51,933 nucleotides of DNA from Pholiota molesta (GCA_014925825.1 JACGCK010000281.1:1-51933); one strand, 5' to 3'; positions 12,372-24,937 are shown, counted from the stretch's first letter. A program made the numbers and translations. Notes: generated by a model not told the origin, from the letters alone.

Positions 12372-14643
12372 TTAAACCCGATTGACAGGCTTTAGAATGA
12401 GAGGCATTTGGTTCCCAGCCTTCGTATTTGACTTTAACAGAGGTCGCTGGACAATGAATGACTTCTTCGTAATGTCATTTGCTGGAACGGCTAGCTCAAA
12501 TTCAAATGCTCTGACAAGGGTGAACAGCAACGCCTTCATCCTACAAACCATTATCTTAATGAAGATGATGAAAAATCTCGAAACGGAGTACGTACTCGAC
12601 GAGGGAGAACCGATACCCAATGCATGCACGAGGACCACCAAGGAATGTCATCATGTTGCCCCACACACCCGGGATGGAGGCCGCGCCCTCAGGAACTTTC
12701 TCCCACCTTTCCGGTCTAGTTCGGAAGTCGTTTTGTTTCAGTATATGATTGGTTTGAAAGATGATAAAACGCTCACTTGAACTCCAACGCGTCTTGACCC
12801 CAAATGGATTTCACTCGATTCATAGCAAGCAAAGGGATGAGCATAGTTTGTCCCTTAACCACTCTATCCCCATCACAGTCCATCAGCGAAATGTTAAGAA
12901 GACATGAGGGAGTTACATACTTGATACTGTTTATCATCTTCCCACTCTTGTCCATGACTGGGGTGCTGAGGGGTAAGATGTCGTCCTGCACAGCAACGCG
13001 CGTGCTTGCTGGTACTGGCGCATGAATGCGTAATGTTTCGCGCACGATGGCATCAAGGTAAGGAAGCGCATTCAGTTCATCCATGGTAGGATTGTCCGTC
13101 CCAACAGTGAGCAATTCCTCTCGTAGCTTAGTCTGAGCTTCCACGTTTTGGGTTAGCGCATATAAAGCCCACGTCGTCGCGGTGCTACGGGTCTATGGCA
13201 TTAAACAATCAAGTTTGATGCATACAATAATATTCACCAACCTTGTTGTCTCGTGCCCAGCAACCAAGAAAGTTGGGACCTCTATATTCATCACTGTATG
13301 TCAGCTTCCGACTCCACCAACAGAGAAGAAAAAAACGCACGAGCTAGAACGTCTGCATCCGATAAACGCTGACTGGGAGGTAAATCCGTTGACATATTTG
13401 CGCGAAGGAGCAGAGACAGAAGATCGCGTCTGGTCCAGGAAGCTTTGTCGTTCATAATAGCAGCTTTACTGTCACTCAAAAGCTGGTTACCAATGCGTTG
13501 CATGTTCTGTAATGCCCGCTTGGTGTCTGCATCTCGCTCCGACGGCTGGAATGCAGAAATGACTGAGCAACTGAGATACTAGATATATGAATTGCTTACG
13601 AGCCAACGAAGCGCTGGAAACATTCCTTTGATTATAGGGATCAATGAAAGTCTTGTTCCGGATCGAAAGATGGTAGAAAATGCTTCGTTTAATTCGCTCT
13701 TTTTGTCAGAAAGGGCATCGAAACTGTAGTTGAATCCTATAAGAAAGTTTGGGTACAAAGAATACAAAAAAAGAGGGAAACACACACCAGCAAGGCCAAT
13801 GACATCCAAAGTCATCTTGCTAAGCCAGGAAAGAATCTCAACGCGACCATTGCTGCCTTCTTTCGTGCTTTCTTTGATCCACTGGTCACGAAGCTGATAG
13901 AAGCCATCAACATAGAAAATGTTTATAAGGAACAGTATATACTTGAATAGACTTCTCAACAAAAATCTCGGTCAATTCTCGGATTTGAGAAGCACCAAAG
14001 GCAGGATTCTAATAGATGATGTTACAGTGTTGAAAAAGCATAAGAAACGATGGTCATTTACCATGATTCTTCGCTAACAAAATAAGAGGATGTCAAATTT
14101 AGAAAGTTTTCGAATGTACGATGCATATACGCACCTGTTGCTTGTGTGCGTCCCCTTCGGCGTACAACACCCCATTGCCCAGGATCTGGCCGAGAGCGTA
14201 GCGAGCGGCTTCGGGTTTTCGATAAATGTAATCGTTCATCAGTACATGGTTCAGAGCTTTTGGATCCACAGTGTAAAGTCGCTTTTCCTATCATTGTGTC
14301 AAATTATCAGCAAGACGCCTTTGCCCACGATCATACCAATTACTCACACCAAACAATACGTTATAGGTGATAGTTGGTCCGTACTCTTCCACCCATTGCT
14401 CGTGGAGCACCGAGTTCTCCTGCACAATCAGATAAGTTACCCACACAGAATTAAGGGCAAGTAAAGCAGACTAACGGCTTCCCAAATCAGCTTCATGTTT
14501 CCATAGATCAAGCTAGGATTGGGTGGTCCAGGGAGCGCGCGCAAGGGCGAAGTCCATTGGGCATAGAAGAACTTGACCAACTTGTAGAGCAGATAGACAC
14601 CCCCCGCTTCCAGCAGCAAAAAGATTAGCCGTTGGAAAGCCAT
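12372..14643 (-). CDS. Cytochrome P450 monooxygenase, tandem copy 2
   Basis: Paralogue of the neighbouring P450 in the same orientation. The start is at 14643 ([20 protein letters not shown] membrane anchor, then [13 protein letters not shown]) and the stop at 12372. I-helix [15 protein letters not shown]-helix ETLRIHAP, a PERW region and haem loop [10 protein letters not shown] can all be read across introns. The exon layout matches copy 1, including the 12-nt RRIM microexon (14062-14073) and a final exon beginning [14 protein letters not shown]. The C-terminus [13 protein letters not shown] differs from copy 1 by only a few residues, showing a fairly recent tandem duplication. The catalytic residues look intact in both copies. 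Confidence 0.92.
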
Positions 14644-15403
14644 GGAAGACTAGTTGATAGCGTGTGGGACGCTGCGCAGAGTTGGTGCGGTGTAAAGCTC
14701 TGAGAAACTTGAACAGCGGTCGATGACGTGCCTGCTACAGCAGCGTATGTTTCTGTTACGGTGGGGTGTGTTCAGTGTTCAGAGGAAGGTCAAGTTGGTT
14801 AAACAAGGTGTATAAGTAGGTTTGGAAGGCATCCCAGGTATTCCCGTCAACATGATGAAATTGAAGTTGACGACGATTTAGACCGGCATTATCAGGGCAT
14901 CACAGCCGGCGCTGCGTCATCACGCCGAACATCTACAGCCGAGATGCGGCCTGAGGCCTGAGGCCTGATGCGTTGATGGCTGTGAGAGTCAATCTGCAAT
15001 CGATCTGTGTCAATCCGTTCAGCATGCTTCGCAAACTACATACTTACCTGCATGTGAAATAAATAACTGAGCAAGTATGTAAAGAAACAGCATTTAAATC
15101 GGAACACAATAATACAATAAGTATGTCGTTACCTATATATCTGAGGCGAGGTTACATATGAATACTGGTATCAGTGTGGGGGTGATATATGAGAAGAGAG
15201 ATCTGTGTGTCGTCAGTAGTTATAATCAGCGTGCCAGTGTATGTACCAAAATTCCAAATAACTTCAGTTGTGGGGATGTAGAGGAGAGAGTGGTATGCGA
15301 GGTCTCAGGTAAGTAAGGATCAAAAATACACATAAGAGCAAAGAGAGTGAGAGCACTTGATAAAAAGACAAAGGGAAAAATCCAACCAAATCCAACCGCA
15401 ATC
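14644..15403. other. Intergenic; promoter of P450 copy 2 and 3' flank of the DUF6699 gene
   Basis: No gene seen. A short tandem repeat of gcctgag (about three copies) lies at 14948-14970. Confidence 0.5.
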
Positions 15404-16950
15404 TTATCGATCCATAGTTCCTTCCGAGGAAGAGTCGTCATCGTATGTCGAGCTCCCACTCGGCGGCTGCACAGTTATCCTCGCATTGACGGAGTTCGCC
15501 CTAGATCGCGGTCCCGGATTACGCGACGCGCTCCTTGAGCGGGCACTAGCCGCATTCGCATTCCGCAACCTCGTCTCCTGCTCCTGCACATCCTTCGCCG
15601 ACATGTACCGCTCCGCGCACCTCAGCACAAACACACACGGCAGCTCGCTACCGCATAGGCGCTTCACTACACGGTCGTTCATTTCGATTCCGGCGAACAT
15701 TGTAAAAATACGCAGGAAGTCGAGCCTTTTCATTCCATTGCCCAACGATCCACCAGGAACGCCTGGTTTTGGAGAGCGGTTGTGTTTGTACGCGTGAGTA
15801 AGCTCAATCTGCTCTCGTTGTGGTAGATTTTCGAAATCCTGCTTATACGAGAGCATGTTGAGCTCAAAGCCGATCGTATCGATCACTTCTCCACAAGTGA
15901 CGCCGCGGTCTTTGTCCTTCGCTTTCACCTCAATCATCCAGGGGAAGTGGGTTGATACAATCCTTAGCGAGGTAAGACGGGAAAGGTTGCAGGGGCTTCC
16001 CGACCATTCACCCACGAAATGTGTGATGGATCGTCAGAACGCTGCACGGTTGACGTTGGAAAGAGCATATTCCACTTCAAATATGGCTGCTCTGGGCCCT
16101 CATCCGGGAGTGGTGAGATCAACGGATGCAGTCTGACTGGTGCTTTTACAACCTTGATCAAGAAGGGATCAAGGACAGGCCCATCTATCCACCATTGAGT
16201 ATCTGCCAAAGAATGCCGAGATATAACATCACCTACAGTGCAAGCCTGGTGCGAACGGATCCATTCGGTCGTACACCTGGGCTGGAGGCTCGGGCGGCCC
16301 GCGTTGTCCGTACGCACCCATTGGTGGCTGCTGCTGGCCAATCCACGCATTCGGGTCCATCTGCGGGGCCTGGGGAGGAGGAAAGTATCCATGGGCAGGT
16401 GGAGGTACATTCCATGTTGGGCCTGGTCCGCCAGGTAATGGCCCACCGGGTAGCGGCGCACCCCCGTACGGAGTATAGGGAGTATAAGCGCCGGCCGGCG
16501 GCATTCGAGCATTCTGAGGCATGTAGGGTGAATTATACGTCGCAGGCGGGGGCCAAGGAGCACCTGCTTGCGCAAATGTGGAGTAGCCACCTGGGGCAGA
16601 ATGCCACCCAGGTAGAGGAGGAGGAGGACCGTAAGGCGACTGCATCTGCGCCGGGGAAGCTATGGGCGGTGTGTATGGGTTGCCTTGTGGATAACCTGTG
16701 TAATCGGCAGAGAGGCCCCAGGTTTGTGACTCTGTCGTGAGTGAGAGGGTGGTAAGCCGTTAGCTAGCCCCGACGGACTAGGAGGGATGAATGGAGCAGC
16801 GGTGTAGGGTGAGTGAGCTGGATAGACGGGGTAGTTTCCAGGTGCATGCGCAGGGGTGTATCCAGGAATGACAGGCGACGGTTGGGGGTGAGGCGATGAC
16901 TGGGGAGTTAGCAAAGGAGGTATAAAGGGCGTGGTTTGCGTGTGCGACAT
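15404..16950 (-). CDS. DUF6699 domain protein with proline-rich N-terminus; probable 1-nt frameshift
   Basis: The first about 230 residues are Pro/Tyr/Gly-rich (from MSHTQTTPFIPPLLTP to APGL). The C-terminal part is a DUF6699 domain (VRLHPLI, LKWNMLF, APATFP, LRIVSTHFPWMIEV, GVTCGEVIDTI, GMKRLDFL), followed by a Ser/Arg-rich tail. Exons: 16779-16950, 16237-16731 and 15404-16202. Their sum is one base short of a whole number of codons. The frame breaks between APATFP and LTSLRIV near 15979-15981, where the second DUF6699 gene has an unbroken EPATLPRVSQL. A 53-nt in-frame intron (15963-16015) could avoid the break, but it would delete that conserved segment. The function of DUF6699 is unknown. 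Confidence 0.8.
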
Positions 16951-18284
16951 CGTGATTGATTCAACGATTTCAAGTAAATGTCGGGACTTCGTGGGTACTT
17001 TTTGCGATCACTCTGGTATAGAGTCATCAGAGACGGGCAGAACGGTGGTCGAGCATCAAGACAACCGCCAGCCTTAGCTTGAAGTGAACGAGGAGTACGT
17101 CTGACTCACCAATCAGTAGGATCGGGTCTCGTTCGTAAGAATGTATGTAATTCTCAATGATTATCTCTCCTGAGTGGGGGCCTGGGTTTCCTGATAGGTC
17201 GTAAAATGTATGCAGACTTGCAACTGACGGATTCACAATCAACGTGAGTCACAAAAGCTCACAAAGATGGAAGCATGCCTGGTGGAAATACTTGAGAAAC
17301 GGCGAGGGTAATTATCCGAGGAGCCGTTCAAGTTTCTTCGTCCTTGGTATCTTTGTTCGTAGAAGGCCGTCAAGGAGCTAAACACCCAGCGCAATAACGA
17401 GACAATTCGAATGAAACGAGGAATAAGGAAGGGGTCGCCAACCAAACGCGTGCGCCGTGCGATGAGATGACACGCAGATTCCGGGATGACTCTGTCCTGC
17501 GGTAACGCAGAATCATGGAAAATGGTTGTAAATAAGATGCGCGGATGTAATGGTGTAGAAACACACCAAATTCCTGGCTATATGTACACGCCGCTAATCC
17601 AAAGAGGGCGTTGATGATACCGAGTCTAAACACTGTCCCTTGCGTTCAACGAGCCGTCCTTCACAAGTTCTGCGTGATCGAACGAATTCAGTGCGTGAAA
17701 TTGTAATCCCAAGCGGGTGGTATCCTGTGCCCTAGACGGTGCTGGGTGGGATGTCCGATTTCAAGCTTGGATGCACGAAGTTAGAAAAGAGGCTGCCTGC
17801 AGGCAAGGGAAGCTGCACAAATGATTATCGAGGCGATCGGGCCGCCATTCCGTGATCCCATATATCTCAGACTGTGGGTGGAGGCCGTGCGGACAGCCTA
17901 AGAACTAAGTAGAAGCCAAGTATAGGTGTAATTAGGAGGCAGTAACCATGTATAATACGGAATTAAACACGAGGAACGATTCCCTTCAGAAAATCTCCCC
18001 CGGTTCCCCCCTAATTGGGCAAACTGGGTAGTTGCCCACTGAGGTAGAATTAAACTTTCAAGTTAGCATCGCCACCTATATAGAAAGGTATTGGGATGTC
18101 TACGTCTTTCAGAGAGATGAAGTAAGGTTATACAATTACATACCAGAAAAGCAAAGATGGAATAAGTATGAGAGCATGGTATTCAAGAAAATAGAGTAAT
18201 TATGACGTCAGATCCATAATGAAGATATTAGGCGCCCTAAAGCCCAGCCGATTCCTGGCATAATTGTCATCTCTTGACAATCCT
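16951..18284. other. Intergenic, no gene seen
   Basis: Several short minus-strand frames (17027-17633) have no motif and no matching splice signals. A small perfect inverted repeat, GGGCAA...TTGCCC, lies at 18017-18037. Confidence 0.5.
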
Positions 18285-19038
18285 TCAAAATATACTCTCT
18301 CTCGTAGCCAATCTATCAAGAAGAAATCCGTAAGCTCTTGTGCCGATGCTTTGTGAAATCCAATGCGCCGACGTACCAACGCGACGTAACCGATCAGGCC
18401 CTTGTTGAGGTGTGTAATATCCCCAAGGGCTGTTGGCGCCTTGTGGTTGGAGGTGATTGAAATTTGTGGCTGCAGACCTTTTCAACTGATCCTGCCCTCT
18501 CGGATTTAGGGAAGCAAACTCCGCGTCCGATACATCGTGTTCTACATAACTAGTAATAAAAATTAGCGTAGTATTGAAAAGAAAGCAAGAGACAGCTAAC
18601 TCTTTGTAGATGGCAGAACAAAGGTCTCCAATCGTTACTCCTGTATCTTTCTTAATGATAGTACACCAAGGGGAAACTCGAGAGATGACGATGAGTTGAG
18701 AGACACGAGGAAGTGTTGCGGGTTCGTCCTTTCCGTGCACACCATTATCCGGATTTCGACTGTTTGTCGAGAAACCTACGTGCTAGCTATAAGAAAGATG
18801 CACGTAGAAGAGTATGTCTTCTATACCTACCAGTTACGAGATGGAATTGGAGCTGATAATCTGGCACCTCTCCTTTCAGAAGAGGGTTGATCTCAAGCTC
18901 AGTATTGAGCAGGTATAAATCGGTCTGCGAGAGGATAGGACCATCTACAGATCTTTATTCAGTAAATTTTCTTATACCTCAAGTCGATAACAACTCACAA
19001 GACGTCCCAGCAGCCCATTTACTAACGACTTTATCCAT
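18285..19038 (-). CDS. DUF6699 domain protein, small form
   Basis: Four exons (18999-19038, 18831-18944, 18601-18775, 18285-18549) sum to 594 nt (197 aa). The ATG at 19038 opens MDKVVSKWAAGTSYGPILS, followed by LLNTELEINPLL, YQLQFHLVTG, DEPATLPRVSQL, SPWCTIIKK, GVTIGDLCSAIY and SDAEFASL. This order is the usual core of the basidiomycete DUF6699 family. It lacks the proline-rich N-terminus of the neighbouring paralogue. The 3' end is less certain. A different frame stays open downstream to a TAA at 18200-18202, and the tail after DRLRRV does not clearly match the family, so a further intron or an indel is possible. Confidence 0.72.
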
Positions 19039-19608
19039 GGTGCTTGCAATAGTCCGCCTGTCGATTGAAATGTAGACTGTACACGTCCAAGGGCTCGATC
19101 CAAGAGTTGCGTAGGTTTAGTGAACGTAGTATCAGTGTGGGTGCTCCTTATTGTGATGAAAACGCAAGCGCGATTTAAAATCGGACAGAGGAGTCGTGGT
19201 GAGTCAAGAAACGAGACGTGAAGCTGGTTTGCCTCATGGTCCAAACTGGTGTACGAGATAATGATGGGTTGCTATAAATGGAACATAAGAGATTGTGGGC
19301 TATGTGTTTCGATTAAGTACTGCGATTAGATGCATGTCAGCGACATTTGACTCGCAACGAAGCCATATGTCGGGCTCAGCCTTAACTATGGTCTCTAGTT
19401 TTTAATTCACAACTACATAGCCTTTATATTTGACCTTATGCTTACCCATGAATGGTCATCGCCCTCTCAATAGGCTTGGACACAGCGCAGCCTCCCGGTA
19501 ACCGAAGCCATCATCCGAGCCTGATAACAGCCATGCATTCATTTCGTTCGTTTCATTACCTGTCTTCACAAAACAATCCATCACGGATACATAATCCCCG
19601 ATGATCCT
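19039..19608. other. Intergenic, no gene seen
   Basis: Promoter flank of the small DUF6699 gene and 3' flank of the MFS gene. No reading frame with support. Confidence 0.5.
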
Positions 19609-21477
19609 TCATTCCAATCGCCGAGGCAACTGCAAAGCCAACCAAACTCCTCCTGATGTTAGCACGACGAGCATTGCATACGCAGCAAAGCCCCAAAGGA
19701 TGTGCTTCTCTATTGATAGCGAGAGAAGACTGGTTGTCATGACGGGAGTAAGGATACGCCCAACCGACACGAGGGTTTGGGCGAGGCCATTGGTGGCGCC
19801 TAACGAGCGTTTGTTCGGTGCTGCGGCCGTGATAAACATGTACACGCAGCCTGTATGCCCATTCCCATCAGCTTTCATAGGCAGTTAAGTAGGAATTTAT
19901 AAAGCGAAAAACGTACCATATGAGAGTTCCATAAGGAGAGAGCAAGAGAGCTGACAGCCCAACATGATCCATACGACGTAAGAGAAGCCTTCGTCATACA
20001 CGACCAAGTTCATCAACGGCGAAAAGGTGAACATGGGTATAAACATAGCCACGCCAGTTACAAAGACCGTCTTCACCCCGAATCGACGAACGAAACGGCC
20101 GAGCATGAAGGTTTGGAAGAGGCTGTTTACTATACCATAAGCGCCGAGGATGAATCCGACGTCCCTGGGCGGAAGCCCTAGACCACCAATATCAACGGGC
20201 ATGGCAAGGAAGAGAGGTTGGATCGCGTTGGAGGAGGCATGCAGAGCAGCGAGGCATACATAATTCAAAATGGGTATAAGCACTTTCGGATGAAAGAGAG
20301 CTTGCAAGGGGACAGGTTCATCGTTCTGCTGGAGTTGTGCATCCACGCCATCGTTGTAGGTAAGCGTGCTGCTTGAAGAGCTCGAACTTGAAGCAGCAAG
20401 CAAAGGCTGCGAGGCATTCGTGTCTATATCGGATGCTGACTTCGTGTAGTATCGACCAGATTTCAACGTCTATCTCCAAAGGTTGGTCAGCGCAGCTCCC
20501 TATTCAAATAAAAATAAAAGCCAACTGACCTCATTCAGGCATACACTAATGAGCCAACATGCAAAGATGGCGAGCGAAGCCATCACAGCACATGGCAGAA
20601 AGTAGGGGTATTTGATCCAAAAGTCACTTTCGAAGGTATTGGGGAAGTGATCATGAGGTCGAGCCAGCCAGCCTCCAGTAAGAGCGCTAATAAATACACA
20701 ATTGAGAACGATGTATTACCATAGTATAAAAATATATGCCGTTACCCAAAAGAACTTCCAACCGCCCAGGGTACATGAAGCAAGGCAAAAGCATCTGCGC
20801 TGTTACTATGGTCCGTAATCTCACCCACCATACTCTTAATGACACCTGGCATGTTATGAGTAAAGTTTCAGAGGTCGATTTTGTAATCGTTTACCTGCAT
20901 TGCTGTTGAACGCGGTGAATATACATCGACTAATGACAGAAATATTTAATTTGAGATACGCATTAATTGATAGTGGGAGACAGTATCGCACCTCACAACC
21001 AGCCCCCAAAATACCTTCGAAAGTCCAAATGAGGTCGTAGAAACAGCTAGCGCAAATGTTCCAAGCAGAAGCACAGGTTTCCTACCAATGTGGTCGGACA
21101 ACCGACTCCAATACATCACACTGATGAGCGACAGGAGTTGACGGATTGATTCCTATTATCCACCATCCATGAGCCTCATTTACACCGGAAATGATGCCAA
21201 TACTGAATACCAACCATGAGTCCAGCATAATACCCGACCTTTGCACTATCTCCTGTCAATGATGCCAAAAGCTAGGATGCCAACTTCAGCGATGTATAGG
21301 TCATGAATCTGAGAGCACACCTCGTTCAAGAACGGAAATATAACAAATGTAGATGCCGACTCTGTGAACCGGAGAAACATGAGTATCGCGAGCTGTCTAA
21401 CGGGCAGAGGTGTCCGTTTTGCTGGGGATTCCGCACTGCTTGGGCAGAATGTAGAGCTGGATGCGCCATTTTTCGTT
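19609..21477 (-). CDS. Major facilitator superfamily transporter (DHA1/ZIFL-like)
   Basis: A multispanning exporter. Readable segments in order: TPLPVRQLAILMFLRFTES (helix 1), LLASLTGDSAKVGYYAGLM, motif A SRLSDHIGRKPVLLLG, TSFGLSKVFWGLVVSRC, GVIKSMVGEITD, SADAFALLHVPWAVGSSFG, a central Ser-rich loop, then ILNYVCLAALHAS, GFILGAYGIVNSLFQTFMLG, YVVWIMLGCQL and the final helices ending LQLPRRLE. These match fungal zinc-induced-facilitator-like MFS proteins. Introns are short (for example 20467-20530 and the one between SYG and CVYMF near 19880-19920). The start is a problem: the only ATG near the transcription start (21467-21469) is out of frame with helix 1, and no in-frame ATG follows the upstream stop. 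The substrate is unknown. Confidence 0.85.
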
Positions 21478-22033
21478 AGAGTCTGTATGAGTTGGCGAGA
21501 AAAGATGTTGAGTCGAAAAGTTTCCTAAGGGTGGGGCGCCAAACGAACAGAGCTTCGTGCAAGCCGGGGCTTTATATCGTAAGTTGGAGCGCAGAAAGGG
21601 GTATCCAAGTCAGGTAAAGACGAGGTAAAGAGAATCGGCCCTATGATCGCAGACAGATAGCATTTAGGTTCTCAATGAAGATCCGCTAGAAATCGCTCAT
21701 GGGGAAGCCAGTGCAGTCGAATGGCAGTAGAGGCGCAATGCGAAGTTGATTGGCGGCAGCGGAGTACAAGACGTATTTGGATAGCGCTGATGATAAATTC
21801 AGATTTTATCAGATAAGATAAGATAAATGCCACTGACCCGCAGATCAAGCAAGCGGCCTCTCCTTCTCCACTACCACCAATCTGATTCTGAGGTACGCAG
21901 CTTATCATAAGGATCTGTCACACACTTACGTCCTTTCCACAATCCCATCGATCTTCTACTATACATGCTATATAGTCCGCCATACGCGACATCAAGACCT
22001 TAATCCCCACCGACAATCTCCATCTGATCAGAC
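21478..22033. other. Divergent intergenic region between MFS (-) and CCDC124-like (+) genes
   Basis: Shared promoter region of two divergently transcribed genes. A small run of gataa-type repeats (agataagataagataaat) lies near 21810-21828. No gene seen. Confidence 0.5.
21569..21577 (-). promoter_or_regulatory. TATA box of the MFS gene
   Basis: The minus strand reads ATATAAAGC about 100 bp upstream of the ATG at 21469, which places the likely transcription start just before the N-terminal region that has the frame conflict. Confidence 0.5.
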
Positions 22034-23128
22034 ATGCCCCCAAAGGGAGGAAACGCGAAGAAGGAAGGCGGTAAGGCGAAGAAGGCGGACAACGAAGCAA
22101 AGAAGCAGGACCAAGCCACTCTGGAGAGAGTACGTCTGCCTCATATCCATAATCCCCACCCATCTAATGCTTCGTCGACACGACCCGCACTAACTAACAC
22201 CCTCCTCCCGCAGGAAAAGAAAGAGGCCGACAAATGGGCCGACAAGGAATTGAAAGGCGGCAAGGCTAAAGCTGAAGACAAAGAGGAGAAGCGCAAGGCC
22301 GACCTCGCGCGCAAAGCCGAGAACGCACGCCTCCTCGCCGAAGAAGAGGCCGCCGTCGCCGCGAAAAAGCCCAAGGCCGCCGTTACCAAGAAGTCCAAGG
22401 CGGGCAAGGACGGCAAGCCTGCTGGGCCAGGGGCGATTGCCGCTGGCGGTGGGATCAGCCCAGAGCCCACCGATCCCAAAGCCAACGAGCCGGAGGAGAT
22501 TGAAAGCTTTGCGGCGACGGGCATCGATAATGCGATTGATCTGTTGGAGATTGTGACGGCGAAGTTGGACAAGGCGAGCGTTGGGCAGCAGGCTGCTGGG
22601 ATTGAGAGACATCCCGAGGTACGATCTTTGTATTTCAGCCAACTTGGATATAGTCTCACTTTGGCCATCTTGTTAGCGTCGGTTCAAGGTACATTGCCTC
22701 GTTTGTAGATTGATGCAGGTGCTGACCCGTTTTTAGGCTGCATATGAAGCGTATCAAGAACGCGAAATGCCAATAATCAGACAAGAGGTAGGAAATCTTT
22801 CGCAGGATATATATCCGTCACTACTAATCCATATCATTCAGCATCCTGGGCTGCGACTGCAACAATACAAGGTGCGGTCCAATCTGCTTTTCCTAAGATT
22901 TAATTCTGATTTGCCCTTACCCTTCAGGATCTACTCTACAAACAATTCCAGAAGTCACCAGAGAACCCGTAAGTTCTTCATGGGATATTCCTGTACCATA
23001 TCAAACTTACTTGAGCGTGTCTTAGCTTCAATCAAACCACCGTCGCTTACGATGCTAGTAAAGATGAGAAGGTCGAGGCTCTCAAGAGGCAGAAGGCCGA
23101 GGTTGAGGAACGTCTCCGCGCAAAGTAA
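22034..23128 (+). CDS. CCDC124/Lso2-like ribosome-associated coiled-coil protein
   Basis: Six exons (22034-22129, 22214-22618, 22737-22787, 22842-22871, 22928-22968, 23026-23128) give 726 nt (241 aa). The N-terminal half is a highly charged Lys/Ala/Glu coiled coil (MPPKGGNAKKEGGKAKKAD...). The C-terminal half has the family signature ERHPE, AAYEAYQEREMPIIRQE, HPGLRLQQYKDLL, FQKSPENPFNQ. Members such as human CCDC124 and yeast Lso2 bind ribosomes near the tRNA/mRNA channel during stress and recovery. The same role is inferred here. The protein is shorter in the linker than some homologues and otherwise complete. Confidence 0.88.
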
Positions 23129-23800
23129 ATCTAGACCATCATAATCATCGATATCGCACTCTCCATCTAGCACTACGTATACACCCATTTTCATTCCTCT
23201 GTATTATCTCAAGATCGCAAACAATGCAATGCTAGGCTCTGCCACACCGCATTGACAACGCATCAATCCACAAATCACCACCGGAGGTTCTCATTCTTCA
23301 AAGATTGTACAAGTAGCGCATTCATGCATCGCCATTCTTAATGGGAAACGTGTACGCCGCAGTCCATACATATTTATATCCAATACACAGAACAGAACCA
23401 TGTTCATTGCACAGAATTATAGGTTTGTCATGGGCTAAATGTTCTCCGCTGTTCTACGAGCCTAGGGACAATGTTCATATTGCGGCGCAGCGAGCTGGGC
23501 AAAATTGTTGCGTACACGTCGAAATTGTAATTACATAGAGTAGAAAGATTTTATCGATAACAGGAGATGAACGACAGATTATATTACAGTAGGGCAAGGA
23601 ACATATAAACCAAAAGTCATGGATACAAAACAGAAAAGTCGAGATATGGATGCAGTGTAGAGTGTCCTGGTCGTGATGTTTGTTGTAAAGTACAGAAATG
23701 AATGCTGAGCGAGAATGATAATTATAGAAGGTTCCCTATAAAAAGATAGCAAGTTGATCAGTTAATGGTTCAATAGGTCGAGTATGCGAAGGGCCATCGA

Positions 23801-23913
23801 AAAAAATCAGAAATAAAAGGCAATATTCGGTTTGTCTCCATAAATGTCAGAACAGGTCTGAATGGTATTCATCCGGAAAAAGATGGCCTTGATAATAAAG
23901 AAAAAGACTCACA
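23801..23913 (-). repeat. Imperfect direct repeat, copy A, downstream of RCAN
   Basis: Shares with 24013-24136 the blocks atcagaa-taaaa-ggcaatat, cggtttgtc, gaacaggtctga and tattcat. On the minus strand it begins with GTGAGTC and continues into ATGAATACC, as copy B does. Confidence 0.75.
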
Positions 23914-24012
23914 GTTGCGTAACATTAAGCAGTACAGATCATCATGAAGACGTGCGGGTATCTGAGGGGAAATGAAATCAGTAAATGAAGACATTAAAGA
24001 GATAAGATAAGA

Positions 24013-24136
24013 AGGAAAAATCAGAATAAAAAGGCAATATCGGTTTGTCCTCAAAGCGCACTCGGAACAGGTCTGATAGGTATTCATCTTACAAAGAAAA
24101 GAAACACGAATAGAAAGAAAGGGAACATGACTCACA
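24013..24136 (-). repeat. Imperfect direct repeat, copy B, downstream of RCAN
   Basis: On the minus strand it reads GTGAGTC, then a pyrimidine-rich stretch, TTTGTAAG, then ATGAATACC. That is a plausible 3'-UTR intron followed by an exon. It begins about 30 bp after the RCAN stop codon. Confidence 0.75.
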
Positions 24137-24163
24137 AGATATAGAAAAGGTTGAAGAAAGATA

Positions 24164-24937
<774 letters not shown>

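Larger units (their letters stand above)
23129..24163. other. Convergent intergenic region with duplicated intron-like unit
   Basis: Lies between the ends of the CCDC124-like gene (+) and the RCAN gene (-). Apart from the two imperfect direct repeats listed separately, no reading frame is supported. Confidence 0.55.

Noticed and set aside
15226..15459. 77-codon minus-strand frame with a hydrophobic stretch downstream of the DUF6699 gene
   Set aside because: Overlaps the end of the DUF6699 gene in another frame and has no independent support.
22141..22668. Long minus-strand frames opposite the CCDC124-like gene
   Set aside because: Complement of Lys/Ala/Glu-rich coding sequence; the + strand has clear splice sites and family motifs.
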